From NCBI RefSeq assembly GCF_020520425.1, contig NC_079492.1, forward strand, positions 68,067,671 to 68,131,670: DNA of 64,000 nucleotides. The letters run 5' to 3'. The DNA is from Spinacia oleracea. Lineage: Eukaryota > Streptophyta > Magnoliopsida > Caryophyllales > Amaranthaceae. Numbering within the stretch: the stretch's first letter is position 1; the number at the start of each line of letters is the position of its first letter. Under the pieces are notes generated by a model. The model was given only the letters and a program-made list of their open reading frames with translations, was not told the DNA's origin and did not search any database. Shown piece after piece: positions 11,901 through 23,396 of the stretch. The position numbers and the translations under genes were made by a program.

Positions 11901-12945
11901 GCCCGGAGGGCAACGACAAATAGTAAGTTCCTACAGCTAATGCAGCAATCCGTGCTCCATTTCCCACTCGTAGGTCGACTTCACCCTTGCTTAACTTTCT
12001 ACTTCTTCTTAGTCCCTGTGGATTGGAACATAAGTGTGAGCCACAACCTGTATCTAATACCCAAGAAGTTGAATTAGCAAGTATACAGTCTATAACGAAA
12101 ATACCTGAAGATGGAACGACTGTTCCGTTCTTCTGATCTTCCTTTAGCTTCAAGCAATCTCTCTTCCAATGCCCCTTCTTCTTGCAGTAGAAGCATTCGG
12201 ATTCAGAAGTGGGTTGACTGACCTTCCTCTTTGCAGATTTGGCGCCAGTTTGCTTAGTTGGGCTGGTCTTGTTGCCACCTTTCTTAGCATTCCTCTTCTT
12301 TCCAGATTTCTTGAACTTGCCCCCACGCACCATAAGCACATCCTGCTTATCACTTTTGAGCGTCTTTTCAGCGGTCTTCAGCATACCGTGAAGCTCAGTG
12401 AGCGTTTTGTCCAGACTATTGATACTGTAGTTCAGTTTGAACTGATCATACCCGCTATGAAGAGAATGGAGGATGGTGTCTATAGCCATTTCCTGAGAAA
12501 ATTGCTGATCCAGCCGACTCATATTCTCAATGAGTCCAATCATTTTGAGAACATGTGGACTTACGGGCTCGCCTTTCTTAAGTTTGGTCTCAAGAATTTG
12601 CCTATGAGTCTCGAATCTTTCGACTCGAGCCAGATCTTGGAACATGTTCTTCAACTCACTGATGATTGTGAAAGCATCTGAGTTGATGAACGTTTTCTGC
12701 AGATCCGCACTCATGGTGGCGAGCATTAGACATTTCACATCCTTGTTGGCATCAATCCAACGATTGAGGGCTGCCTGAGTGACCCCGTCGTCTGCAGCTT
12801 CGGGCATCGCCTCATCTAGGACATACTCCTTTTCTTCCTGCATAAGAACTATTTGCAAGTTCCTTTGCCAGTCAAGGAAGTTTTTCCCGTTCAACTTCTC
12901 CTTTTCGAGAATTGATCGAATGTTGAATGAATTGTTGTTTGCCAT
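8980..12945 (-). CDS. Ty1/copia gag-pol polyprotein (intact ORF, 1321 aa)
   Basis: A single frame encodes every activity needed for retrotransposition. The start is placed at ATG 12943-12945 (MANNNSFNIR), where the gag similarity begins; an upstream in-frame ATG at 13038 adds 31 residues that look unrelated to gag. Order: gag; zinc knuckle CFYCKKKGHWKRDC (about 251-264); aspartic protease DTG (about 298); GAG-pre-integrase HLGH-type zinc motif; integrase catalytic residues in HTDVCGP (about 491), SDRGGEY (about 553) and NGVSERR (about 588); reverse transcriptase YVDDI (about 991); RNase H with YTDAS, STTEAEY and YCDNNGA (about 1160-1245). I see no stop or frameshift, so it may be competent. 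Expression cannot be judged from sequence. Confidence 0.96.
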   Translation of the reverse strand: MANNNSFNIRSILEKEKLNGKNFLDWQRNLQIVLMQEEKEYVLDEAMPEAADDGVTQAALNRWIDANKDVKCLMLATMSADLQKTFINSDAFTIISELKNMFQDLARVERFETHRQILETKLKKGEPVSPHVLKMIGLIENMSRLDQQFSQEMAIDTILHSLHSGYDQFKLNYSINSLDKTLTELHGMLKTAEKTLKSDKQDVLMVRGGKFKKSGKKRNAKKGGNKTSPTKQTGAKSAKRKVSQPTSESECFYCKKKGHWKRDCLKLKEDQKNGTVVPSSGIFVIDCILANSTSWVLDTGCGSHLCSNPQGLRRSRKLSKGEVDLRVGNGARIAALAVGTYYLSLPSGLVLELEECFHVPSLTKNIISVSCLDAKGFSFLIKDNSCSFYFKEMFYGSARLVNGLYLLDHDKQVYNINTKKAKKNDSDLTYLWHCQLGHINLKRLERLQKEGILEPFDLEDYGKCESCLLGKMTKQPFSKVGERANELLGLIHTDVCGPMSTNARGGFSYFITFTDDFSRYGYVYLMKHKSESFDKFKEFQSEVENQLGKKIKALRSDRGGEYLSYEFDDHLKECGILSELTPPGTPQWNGVSERRNRTLLDMVRSMMGQAELPLEFWGHALNTAALTINRAPSKAVEKTPYELWFGKPPNVSFLKIWGCEVYVKRLISDKLHPKSDKCILVGYPKETKGYYFYNTSKNKVFVARDGVFLEKDHISKMTSGRKIDLEEIRVEQQTLENAQDDIQDETQRSLEESGENHGQSRNVAPRRSQRYRSQPERYLGILTNESYDVLLLESDEPATYKQAMTSPSSKQWQEAMQSELDSMSENQVWDLVDLPDGYQAIGSKWVFKLKKDKDGKLEVFKARLVAKGYRQVHGMDYDETFSPVAMLKSIRIMLAIAAYYDYEIWQMDVKTAFLNGDLTETVFMTQPEGFEDPKNAKKVCKLKKSIYGLKQASRSWNIRFDEAVSDFGFIKNADESCVYKKVSGSKISFLVLYVDDILLIGNDISMLNSVKIWLGKCFSMKDIGEAQYILGIKIYRDRSKKMIGLSRSTYINKVLDRFKMADSKQGYLPMSHGMTLSKTQCPKTLDERRRMNGIPYASLIGSIMYAMICTRPDVAYALSATSRYQSDPGEAHWTAAKNILKYLKRHKDDFLVYGGDDELIVKGYTDASFQTDKDDFRSQSGFVFCLNGGAVSWKSAKQSTIADSTTEAEYIAAHEAAKEAIWLRKFIGELGVVPSIKGPIALYCDNNGAIAQAKEPRHHQRVKHVLRRFHLLREFVERKEVEISKIGTDDNISDPLTKPLPQAKHNSHTAAMGIKHIGEWL

Positions 12946-14559
12946 ATTAAAAACTACAATTGAAAAGAATAAACAAATAAATAACCATTCACAGTTTCTC
13001 TTAATAAACTTAAATTCTAGCATACATGCATAATTCAATGTTTATTAAGCATTTTATTCAAATTATGTGTTCCGGCAGGTGTGAATAAAAATGATTCCAA
13101 GATCCTAAAATCATTAAAGAACTAAGCACCGTTTGTCGACTTAATCCTAGAACATCTTAGGTAAGCAAAAGCCTTTTGCTAATAGTCTAGAAACTATTCT
13201 TGGTTGATAGGTACGTCTAAGAACTTATTAGGTAAACCTATCGAATTTGCCACGACATAAAAGGACTCCTTACTTATATCGTTGAGTTTCACCAAAACTA
13301 ACATGTACTCACAATTATTTGTGTACCTTGCCCCTTTAGGACCAATAAGTAACACCTCGCTGAGCGAAAACTATTACTAGATTGATGTAAAGGATATCCA
13401 AGCAAGTGTATATTTTGGCATGGCACCTTTTAACTCAATTTTTAAGTTTGGAACTTAAGGCTCTTACTATGTTGGTTAGATTTTAAGTGAACTAAAATCC
13501 TTAATCATGCAACATAATCAAGCTTTTGATCTCATGCATTTTAAGACATATTTAAAAGCAATAAATAACTTAAAACATGCATAAGATATTTGTGATCTAG
13601 TATGGCCCGACTTCATCTTGAAGCTTTAACTTCAAAGTCCGTCTTGAAAATCTCCGTGGGAGGCACCATTTTCTTCAAATAGGATAAGCTATAACTAATT
13701 ACAACTATTTGATGGTACGCAGACCATATTTGAATTGAAAAATAACTTTGGTACTTTAGACCAATTACATTCAAATTAATGGTACGCAGACCATATTTTC
13801 TATCCTATTTGGGCCATACTAGTCACTTCATAACCTGCAAAACAGTACATATACAATATATACCATTCACCCATTCATTATCATGAATGGCCCACTTAGC
13901 TGGTTAGTAAAACACATTATGCATCACGTAAATATTTGCAGCAATTAATCAAGGGCACCAATAATCTACCAATTATTCAGTCCTTATTAATTCTAATCAA
14001 GTTGTTTTAACCTTAAGGATTTGTAGACCTAATCAAGAGTTTATGACTAAAATACGCTCCCACTTAAACCAATAAATTCATATGCTTTACTAATTTTAAA
14101 CATAAAAATGTATTTCTAGTCTAACCGGAAACATACAAATTTAATTAAAATTTAAAGCTCATATAAATTTATAATTGAATCCAAAAAGTTTAATTTAATT
14201 TCAGTCGTTATTAATTAATTCATGATTTTAATTTTAGTAAAATAATTAGAATAAATAACATTTATTATAATTACAATATTCAAAATTAAAATCCAAGAAA
14301 ATAATTTAAATTATTAATTTTAAAATTAATTAAAATTACGTGAACTGAAATTTTCAAATTAAACATTCAAAACGATCTAATCGTAACGCAAACACCCTAC
14401 GCATTGCACGCCCATGGGCCGCACGCATACAGCCATTGCTAGCCATATGCGCGCAGCCCATGCGCTCGTCGCATAGCTGCTGCATCTCCAGCGCAAGCCA
14501 TCGCACGCTGTGGTGCTTGCTGCGCGCGCGCCAGCGCTCGTCGCACGCGAGCCATCGCT

Positions 14560-14710
14560 TGCAGTGCGCGCGAGCCATCGCTCGCTGGGCGCGCGACATC
14601 GCTCGCTGTGCGCGCGACATCGCTCGCTGGGCGCGCGACATCGCTCCCTGTGCGCGCGACATCGCTCGCTGTGCGCGCGAGCCATCGCTCGTTGTGCGCG
14701 CGAGCAACGC
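14560..14710. repeat. GC-rich 21-bp minisatellite in the copia leader
   Basis: The unit GCGCGCGACATCGCTCGCTGT recurs about six to seven times with variants, including a GCGAGCC form replacing GCGACA. It lies in a 600-bp island whose base composition contrasts strongly with the AT-rich flanks. Confidence 0.8.
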
Positions 14711-15752
14711 TGGGCGCAGCGCTCGTGGCTCGCGAGCTTGCGCTCGCTGCGCGCGAGGCTGCGCGCTCTTGCGCGAGGCAGTGCGCGTTGTGGCGCAGCT
14801 CGCTTGCTGCCCACACGCGACTGCCTTGGCTCGCCCTTCGCCCATGCCCATTCGTCCATTGCTCGTGGCCCACGACACAAGGCAGGGCTGCTGCCTTGTG
14901 CTCGTGCACTACGCCCTTGCTCATTGCATTCGTGCCGCACGGGCGACGAGCTCCCTTGCTCGTCGTCGCATGCCCGCATTATACAACACCCCTTAAGGGT
15001 TACACGAAGCGTCCATTGCTTTGTGCGTGCAAGTTATATGAACGAATCGCATAAAAAATTTAAAATTTATAAAATTAATGACAAATTAATAAATATTATT
15101 AATTTCATAATTTTAGGGCGAAAAATCGAAAATTTATTATCCAATTGATTTCCGATTGTTATGGATTCAAGTCTAAGTCATAAAAATTTAAAATTTATCA
15201 TAAAATTACAATTTTTATGGTGGTTTTTAATCATAGGTTTCTAATTAAATTACAATTAATTATGAAAATCAAATTAATTCTAAATTATTCTAATTTTCAA
15301 CAAATTAATCATAATTACAAATTAGATTGCATAATTAACAAGACTAGGCATTCAAACTTGTTAAACATATGCAGTAGGTCAATCAAAAATTCAAGATTTA
15401 TCAACAAGAATCGCAAATATTTAATTTAACATCTTAAATTTACGAAATTTTGCATTCGAAAAACTAAAACCTTCGAAAAGTCATAGTTAGGCTTCGAATT
15501 TGAGAATTCTGGGTTCGGCAGAAAAATATTTTTTTTGTCAAAATTTTAGAATGCCTTTTACATGCGGAATTGACACAAAAATCACTCGATTTGGATGAGT
15601 AACGAAGAAACTGCCGAAAAACTGCGTACGTATAATTAAATAAACGCAATTTGCAATTAATTAACAATTACGAAAATTAATCACCCCTTTTAATTCTTGC
15701 AAATTTGTAATATTTAACCATGTTTATGCAATTTAGATTATGAAAATAATAA

Positions 15753-15768
15753 GGGGCTCGTGATACCA
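15753..15768 (-). promoter_or_regulatory. Copia primer-binding site (initiator tRNA-Met type)
   Basis: The minus strand reads TGGTATCACGAGCCCC one base from the LTR. It resembles the usual TGGTATCAGAGC site of plant copia elements, with a local change after TGGTATCA. Confidence 0.8.
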
Positions 15769-15769
15769 C

Positions 15770-17100
15770 TGTTAGGTTATGATACATATGATATTACATA
15801 AATCATGCGGAAACAACCGTTAACCCAGGAATACATATTATTTACACATAATCATATAGCATAATTTAGATGCATACTCTTTGTTGCGTGCCCTCCCTAG
15901 CTGCGCCCGAACCGAACAAGAACAAGTCTTTAGGACTCCAAGTGTCGTCCCTCCGTAGATAGTCCACAGCACGTCCGGATCCGCCTTAAGATTGACCAAC
16001 TAGAATCGCCCTTAAGGTACTAGAATTTTCGGCACTTTTGAGCAAGATGTGTGGCTGAATTTTTCTCTCAAAAACTCACTTTGAATACTTTGAAAACTCG
16101 TTATAAATTGTGAACCTAGGCCACATATTTATAGGGTTATGGAAAGGGAATTGGAATCCTATTCAGATACAAATTAATTAAACCTAGAATCCTACAAGAA
16201 CTCTAATTTAATTAATTTATCAAATAGAATTAGGAAATTAATCATTAACCGAACTCTGCAAGTTTTAGGAAACGTGCACGAACACAAACACTTACGCACA
16301 CACACACGGCTGCCTCGATGGGCCGCCCATGCGTTCGTGCGAGCAGCAGCCCACGCAGCGAGGCCTGCGCGAGCCACAAGCCCACGCAAGCACCCGCGCG
16401 CGCTGCGCGCGCTGTGCGCGCTGCCACGGCCTGCTGGGCCTGGCCTTGCGCTGGGCCTGGCGTGGCTGTTTGTGTGGCGCGCTTGGCTTGCTGGGCGATG
16501 GCCTGGCTTCGTGCTGGGCCCTCGTCCGGCAGGCCTCGTCCGATGCTTATTCGTACGATACGCTTCCGATTAAATTTTCGATTCCGGAATTCATTTCCGA
16601 TACGAACAATATTTAACATTTCCGATTCCGGAATTAATTTCCGTTTCGAACAAATATTTAATATTTCCGTTTCCGGAATTATTTTCCGATTCCGGTAATA
16701 TTTCCGATTCTGACAAAATTTCCGTTTCCGGCAATATTTCCGATACGATCCATATTTCCGTTTCCGGTAATATCATCGTTTCCGGAGTATTCATTTATTG
16801 CCTGTGACGATCTCAGCTCCCACTGAAACCAAGATCCGTCGATTCCGAATATCCATAGATAGAGTATTTAATGCCATTAAATACTTGATCCGTTTACGTA
16901 CTATTTGTGTGACCCTACGGGTTCAGTCAAGAGTAAGCTGTGGATTAATATCATTAATTCCACTTGAACTGAAGCGGCCTCTAGCTAGGCATTCAGCTCA
17001 CTTGATCTCACTGAATTATTAACTTGTTAATTAATACTGAACCGCATTTATTAGACTTATCATAGAATGCATACTTGGACCAAGGGCATTATTTCCTTCA
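15770..17100 (-). repeat. Copia element 2, 5' LTR in coding sense
   Basis: The LTR is 1331 bp, TGTTAGG...TTCCTTCA, followed by the GCAGA target duplication (17101-17105). It would drive transcription of the minus-strand ORF. Confidence 0.95.
16123..16136 (-). promoter_or_regulatory. Probable TATA box of the copia LTR
   Basis: The minus strand reads CCCTATAAATATGT, about 350 bp before the LTR boundary toward the leader. The same sequence is kept in the other two LTRs. The start site is inferred. Confidence 0.5.
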
Positions 17101-20100
17101 GCAGATTCTTGGAAGTGGTCAAAAATTTGCAGGTAACGGTTCCTTTTACTGAATTGATTTTACAGGTTCCTGCTTATGTTAAATTCATGAAAGATATTTT
17201 GACCAGGAAACGTGCTATTTGTGAGGTAGAGACGGTAGCTTTTACTGAGGAATGTAGTGCTTATTTGCAAAACAAGTCTCCACCTAACCTTAAAGACCCC
17301 GGGAGTTTTTCCATCCCATGTAACATTGGCACTTTGTTTATTGATAAAGTTTTATGTGATTTAGGTGCTAGTGTGTCTGTCATGCCTTTGTCTGTCTGTA
17401 CTAAACTGAATATGGGTGAGCTTAAGGTTACCAATATCACTCTGCAAATGGCCGACCGTTCTGTCAAATACCCCTTAGGTGTTTTAGAGGACGTCCCTGT
17501 TAGAGTAGGTAAATTCTATATACCTATAGACTTTGTGGTACTAGACATGCAAGAGGATTCTCAAATTCCCATTATCTTAGGTAGACCCTTCCTTCACACG
17601 GCGGGGGCGGTCATTGATGTTAAAAGTGGGAAATTGACATTGTCTGTTGGGGATGATAAGGTGACTTTTAATCTGAATAGTGCCTTAAAGAGTCCCATGC
17701 TAGAGGAAGAACAATGCTATCGAATTGATGTGGTTGGTTTTATTACGCGTGATAACGTCTCCCAAGTTCTCGAAAGAGATCCTTTGGAGGCAGTGCTTTG
17801 TTGTGAGTCTTCTGCAGGTGATAGCAGTTCTTGGAGTGCTGAAGTGGATGCTCTAGAGTTGGCTCTTGATGGTAAAGGGTCTGAACCAGGGAGCAGCAAA
17901 TTGAAGAGGTTAGTTTGGCCGGTTTGTCCTGTTAAAGAGGTAAAGAAACCTGAACTTAAGCCTCTACCTGCTAACCTTAAATATGCATTTTTGGATGATG
18001 AACAACTTTGCCCTGTAATCGTCAGTACTGCACTTGATGCAGACCAGTTATTCCAACTTCTTATTGTGTTGAAAAGGCATAAAAAGGCCATTGGGTACAG
18101 TATTGATGATTTAAAGGGTATTAGCCCTGACTTTTGCATGCATAGGATACATCTAGATGAAAATCATAAAACATGCATTCAACCCCAACGTCGTTTGAAC
18201 CCTGTCATGCAAGATGTTGTAAAAGCTGAAGTTATAAAATTGCTTGATGCGGGTATTGTCTATGCTGTCTCTGATTCTAAGTGGGTGAGTCCTGTTCAGG
18301 TAGTGCCTAAGAAAGGGGGGACAACTGTGGTCAGAAATGAGAAAAATGAGTTGTACCAACTAGGATAGTCACAGGTTAGCGCATGTGCATTGATTATAGG
18401 CGTCTGAATGTTGCTACTAAAAAGGACCACTTTCCCCTTCTCTTTATTGATCAAATGTTAGAAAGGCTAGCCTGTCACAGGTTTTTCTGTTATCTGGATG
18501 GTTATTCTGGTTTCTTTCAAATCCCCATACATCCAGACGACCAGGAAAAGACCACTTTCACCTATCCCTATGGTACCTTTGCATATCGTAGGATGCCCTT
18601 TGGTCTGTGTAATGCACCTGCTACTTTCCAACGTTGCATGATGAGCATCTTTTCTGAGTTTATTGAGTCTATCATGGAAGTGTTTATGGATGATTTTAGT
18701 GTCTATGGTACTTCTTTTTATTCTTGCTTGCTAAATCTGACTAAAGTGTTGAAAAGATGTGAAGAGTGTAATTTAGTCCTAAACTGGGAAAAGTGTCATT
18801 TCATGGTTGCTGAAGGGGTGGTCTTGGGACATTTAATATCTGATAAGGGCATTAAGGTGGATCGAGCTAAGGTCCAAGTGATTGAACAATTGCCCCCTCC
18901 AGTTACTGTGAAAGGTGTTAGAAGTTTTCTTGGTCATGCGGGATTTTATCGCCGCTTTATCAAGGATTTTTCTAAAATTGTTAAACCACTTACCCAGCTC
19001 CTCCTCAAGGATGCCCCGTTTGTGTTTACTGATGCTTGTCTTGAGGCTTTTGATAGGATTAAACAGGCACTGATTTCGGCTCCTATCATTCGTTCTCCCG
19101 AATGGGATCTTCCGTTCGAGATAATGTGTGATGCAAGTGATTATGCAGTTGGGGCAGTTTTGGGTCAGAGAAAGGAAAAGGTTTTGCATGCCATATACTA
19201 TGCAAGTAAGACCTTAGATGAAGCTCAAGTTAATTATGCTACTACTGAGAAAGAGCTTCTAGCCATAGTCTATGCCTTGGATAAGTTTTGCACCTATCTG
19301 ATTGGGTCCAAGGCGATAGTCTACACTGACCATGCGACTCTTAAGTATCTGCTCTCAAAGAAAGAAGCCAAGCCCAGGCTTATTCGATGGATACTACTGC
19401 TACATGAGTTTGATCTGGAGATTCGCGGTAAGAAAGGGGATGAGAATGTGGTTGCAGATCACCTGTCTAGATTGAGGTCTGATGATGGAAAAGTGTCTAC
19501 ACCAATAGATGATTCATTTCCGGATGATCACTTACTTGCACTTGCCAGTCAATCACCATGGTCCGCAGATTTTGCTAACTACATTGTAGGGGGTATTCTT
19601 CCGGCCGATCTTACATATCAACAGAAGAAGAAGTTCCTACATGATGTTCTGTTCTACTTTTGGGATGACCCTTATTTGTTTCGTGAGATTGCTGAAGGGT
19701 TGTACAAGCGTTGTGTTTCGGAATAGGAAGTCCAAGGTATTATCAGTAGGTGTCATTCTTCACCTTATGGTGGTCACCATGGACCGTCAAAGACTAACGC
19801 TAAGTTGTCACAATGTGGTTTTTACTGGCCTACTATGTTCAAGGATGCACAGGCTTTTATTATGGCTTGTGATGCATGCCAGAGGGTCGGCACTATTTCG
19901 AGGAGGTATGAGATGCCACAGAACGGGATCCTTGAGGTTGAGGTCTTCGATGTGTGGGGAATTGACTACATGGGACCATTCCCATCGTCCAAGGGTAACC
20001 TGTATGTCCTTGTTGCTGTAGATTATGTGTCCAAGTGGGTGGAAGTCGTTGCCTCACCTACTAATGATGCTAAGACGGTCATCTCTCTGTTCAAGAAGGT

Positions 20101-20846
20101 CATTTTTTCCTAGATTTGGGGTTCCGCGAGCTTTGGTTAGTGATGGAGGGTCACACTTCCATGACAAGCATCTAGATGCGCTCCTGCGCAAGTATGGGGT
20201 TTATCACCGCACTGGGCTAGCCTACCAGCCTCAGACGAGTGGGCAAGTTGAGGTCTCCAACCGGGAGATCAAATCTATCCTTGAGAAAGTGGTGGCGAAG
20301 TCCAGGAAGGATTGGAGCGATAAGATGGATGATACTCTATGGGCATACAGAACCACCTTTAAGACACCTATTGGTACCTCCTCGTATCGGTTGTTGTATG
20401 GCAAGGTGTGTCACTTACCAGTAGAAATGGAGTACAAGGCTTATTGGGCAATCAAACAGCTCAACATGGATGCAAAGTTAGCCGGTGAGAAGCGGTTACT
20501 TCAATTGGGTGAGCTCGATGAATTCCGACTATAAGCTTATAATAGTGCCCGGATTTATAAGGAAAAGACCAAGAGGTGGCACGACAATCACATTCCGCGT
20601 AGAGAGTTCGCGGTGGGCGACAAGGTTCTACTATTTAACTCCAGGCTTAAGTTATTTCCTGGAAAACTTAAGTCTAGGTGGTCTGGGCCGTTCACCGTGA
20701 CTATGGTAAGCAAGTTTGGGTCAGTTGAAGTAGAGAATGATAATGGTGAGCGATTCAAAGTCAACGGGCAACGTCTGAAGTTGCACCATGATGGGGCCAC
20801 TGTAGGAGTGGTTGAGGTCCATCACCTCAATCCCTCCGCCCCATAA
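17101..20846 (+). pseudogene. pol: Athila-like gypsy pol (broken)
   Basis: Continuation of the gypsy gag-pol frame after the copia insertion. Protease has LCDLGASVSVMP near 17355. Reverse transcriptase has MCIDYRRLN (18383), [15 protein letters not shown] and the FMDD catalytic box (about 18685). RNase H has the YTDH and ADHLSRL motifs. Integrase has a zinc-binding CDACQ segment, [17 protein letters not shown] and [11 protein letters not shown]. Breaks: a frameshift near 18352, TAG at 18377-18379, TAG at 19724-19726, an extra T in the T-run near 20105 (frameshift) and TAA at 20532-20534. It ends at TAA 20844-20846. Not functional. Confidence 0.9.
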
Positions 20847-21645
20847 CCTGCATATTCGAGGTAACAAGGTCGAGCGGGACCTAGAAATAAACCAGCGCTT
20901 TGCGGGAGGCAACCCGTATTTTATTGCTTTCGATAGTATAGTTTTATTTTGTGTGTTTTGTAGTTTATTCTTTGCTTTAGAGTGGTAAGGAGAGGGTATT
21001 TTTATTGTTTTGGGTGTTTAATGATGTATAGGTGTTAGCTCCTAAGTACGAAGAGTTAGAAAACATCGTAAGGAGCAAGTTCGATAATGGCCCGACGGGA
21101 GAGAGCCGCCCGACCGGGCGCGTGTTGAAGAATGGAGAAAAGTCTCTCTCCGTCCGGTGGGCAGCCCTGCGCCCGACGGGTGGTCTGATACGGGTCCATG
21201 GGAGCGAAATCGTCCTCCGCCCTGTGGGCATCGGGCGAGAAGCGCCCGACCGGGCGCGTGCGGAAGGAACTTAATTGTCGCCCACCGCCCGACGGGCAGA
21301 CGTGCGCCCGTCGGGCGAGTTTCGGGTTGCTGGCCCGTTGGGAGGGCGTTGGTCCGGCGGGGGACAGGAGATTTTGGCCGAATATACACGGGATCCCTCC
21401 TATTCTCTCCACTTTTCCTCTCACTCATCTTCTTCATCCTCTCACATACTCCATTAAACCCCAAACCCTAAGAACTTCAAACCTCCATATCTCCCTCATC
21501 TCTCACTCAAATTCATCAATCCACATACCAAATTCATCCTCATAACATCCTCTTCAACCTCCACCAAACAATTTTCACCCTTACTCACTCCCCACAAAAA
21601 ACCCAATTTCCACCAAAAACCTCAAATACTCAAAACTCTTCAACA
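20847..21645 (+). other. Gypsy spacer between pol and env-like ORF, GC-palindrome cluster
   Basis: No gene. 21090-21350 is GC-rich and dense in GCCCGACGGGC / CGCCCGACCGGGCG palindromes, resembling the cluster in the gypsy LTR (3720-3990). The rest is CT-rich and probably the leader for the third ORF. Confidence 0.6.
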
Positions 21646-22679
21646 ATGGGTTCTAGGCCAAAGAGGACTTGCACGTGAGCATCAAGGAGACAAGAGGAGG
21701 CTTCCACAAGCCGTCCACCACCACCACATCAGTTTGCACCCGATCCGGCTTTCCCGAACATAATCCTTGTTAGTGAGGAGCAACAAACTCGCCTTGCACA
21801 CCTCAAGCTTCGGAAGGTAGTCCCAACTCGATTTATATGTCAAAAAACTTTGAATGATATGGGTATTGAGAGGGATGTTAAGAGATTATTTCATGGGGTG
21901 GGCATGAAGCATATGTTTTCCATGGTTAGGTTGACATTTAGAGATCTTACTCTTGAATTTCTTAGCTCCTTTAATGTCAGAAAGAATGGATACAAGGATG
22001 TCACTAGAGTTTCTTTTCGGTTGTTGAATACTAGTTTTGATATGTCTATTAAAGATTTTGGTGCGATATATATTTGGTTTGTTTGTTGAGCATAATAGGT
22101 TCCCCGGGGAGGGGCATCTTAATAGTACTGTGTGGGGGAAGTTGACTGGGGATTTCAATCCTAGTAGCATGCAACATTTGCACGCCTCTAGCGTGCAACA
22201 CCCCGTCCCTTTTGTTTGGTTCCGGTTTATGGCCTTTACTATCTTTGGGAGGGACCAAAAGGAGAATGTGAGGAGCACGGAGTTGGAGGTGCTCGGGGGG
22301 TATTTTTTGGATGGTAATGAGGGCTATCGGATGAATTTGGCCCATCATTTGGCCATGTAGTTGCTTACTACTGCCACCCACCGCTACTTGACCGATATTG
22401 CTTTAGGGGGTCTGGTCACCCACATTGCCATACCGGTGGCAAACTTTGCTGAGAGGGACCATGCTGCGGTCCGGGGCAACAATCTGTTGGATATAGAGTA
22501 CTTTGGGAGTCCTTACAGGGTACACTCTGAGTACGGGGAACTTCTTTCCGGTCATATGTCATGGATGTTCCAGAGGAACACCCTCTTTATTCTACCGGAC
22601 ACTACCGAGCTCACCGGTTTTGTGAGGGGTCAGTCCCATTATCTGTATGTAGGTGAGCAGGCACCACCCTTAGCCTAGC
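21646..22679 (+). pseudogene. Athila-type third ORF, env-like (broken)
   Basis: Athila elements carry an extra ORF between pol and the 3' LTR, often called env-like; its role is unproven. Here ATG 21646 is followed by TGA at 21676-21678. The frame then continues with a segment typical of this ORF (LRKVVPTRFICQKTLNDMGI). There is a frameshift near 22060, TAG at 22358-22360, and an end near 22679. I see no clear signal peptide or membrane helix in the readable parts. It cannot produce a full protein. Confidence 0.7.
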
Positions 22680-22734
22680 TCCAGCCCCAGCCACATCCCG
22701 AGGCCGCGCCTCGTACCTATTTCCGTAGGGGTGG

Positions 22735-23396
22735 GCGAAACTGAGTACACACTGTCCAACCTGAAACTCATTTTAGTGGCTTAAAACATAATTTTGTGTT
22801 TTATTTATTTCAAAGATAATACTGTTTCAATACGAATCAAATCATATTCAATTTAAGCTCAGTAATCAAATGGCAATAATTTAAAGCACATGAAATATTG
22901 AACATAACTTTGATGTTCATAATTGATAAATAAATCAAGAAAAGGTTTGGACTCAGTCACCAAGTGTTTCCCAAAGATTATAATGTTTATATTTTCAGAA
23001 GTTTTTAAATCCATTTATCAACATAACTAATCTCATCTCTTTTGAGAATCCATCACAATATTCTCAACCCGTATCTCAGAGTCTACCCGAGCTTAAACAA
23101 CTAACACAACTCAACTTAGACTAATTCTCCATTCCGCAATGTAACATGAACAAAATCTCATGTTGAGGCTCACATCCAAATCACACATATGTATATTCCT
23201 TTTGACAACAATGAACATCAAAGTTATGTTCAATATTTCATGTGCTTTAAATTATTTCCATTTGATTACTAAGCTTAAATTGAATATGATTTGATTCGTA
23301 TTGAAACAGTATTATCTTTGAAATAAATAAAACACAAAATTATGTTTTAAGCCACTAAAATGAGTTTCAGGTTGGACAGTGTGTACTCACTTTCGC
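22735..23396. mobile_element. Fold-back element with 186-bp inverted arms
   Basis: 22735-22920 and 23211-23396 are near-perfect inverted repeats. The outer ends read GCGAAACTGAGTACACACTG and, on the other strand, GCGAAAGTGAGTACACACTG. The 290-bp spacer holds no ORF. The RNA would form a long hairpin. It lies in the gypsy region between the env-like ORF and the 3' LTR. I could not define a clear target duplication, so whether it is one MITE or an inverted duplication remains open. Confidence 0.75.

Larger units (their letters stand above)
12946..15769 (-). other. Copia element 2, long 5' untranslated leader
   Basis: The leader is 2.8 kb between LTR and gag. It is AT-rich at both ends, with a sharply GC-rich island at about 14390-14990 that contains a 21-bp tandem array. 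Frames open in the island on both strands because it is low in complexity; they carry no recognisable domain and are not annotated as genes. 15448-15769 is shared with copia element 1. Confidence 0.7.
6784..17100 (-). mobile_element. Complete Ty1/copia retrotransposon (element 2), nested in gypsy gag-pol
   Basis: The 10,317-bp element has 1331-bp LTRs, a 5-bp target duplication, an initiator-Met-type primer site, a polypurine tract and one uninterrupted gag-pol ORF on the minus strand. By eye the two LTRs differ at about 14 positions (about 1%) with no indels, which suggests a fairly recent insertion. The lineage within Ty1/copia was not determined. The long, GC-rich, repeat-containing leader (12946-15769) is unusual for a copia element. 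Confidence 0.95.

Noticed and set aside
14354-15148. Arg/Ala-rich frames with ARDIAR-type repeats on both strands
   Set aside because: Product of a 21-bp GC minisatellite read in six frames; not a gene.
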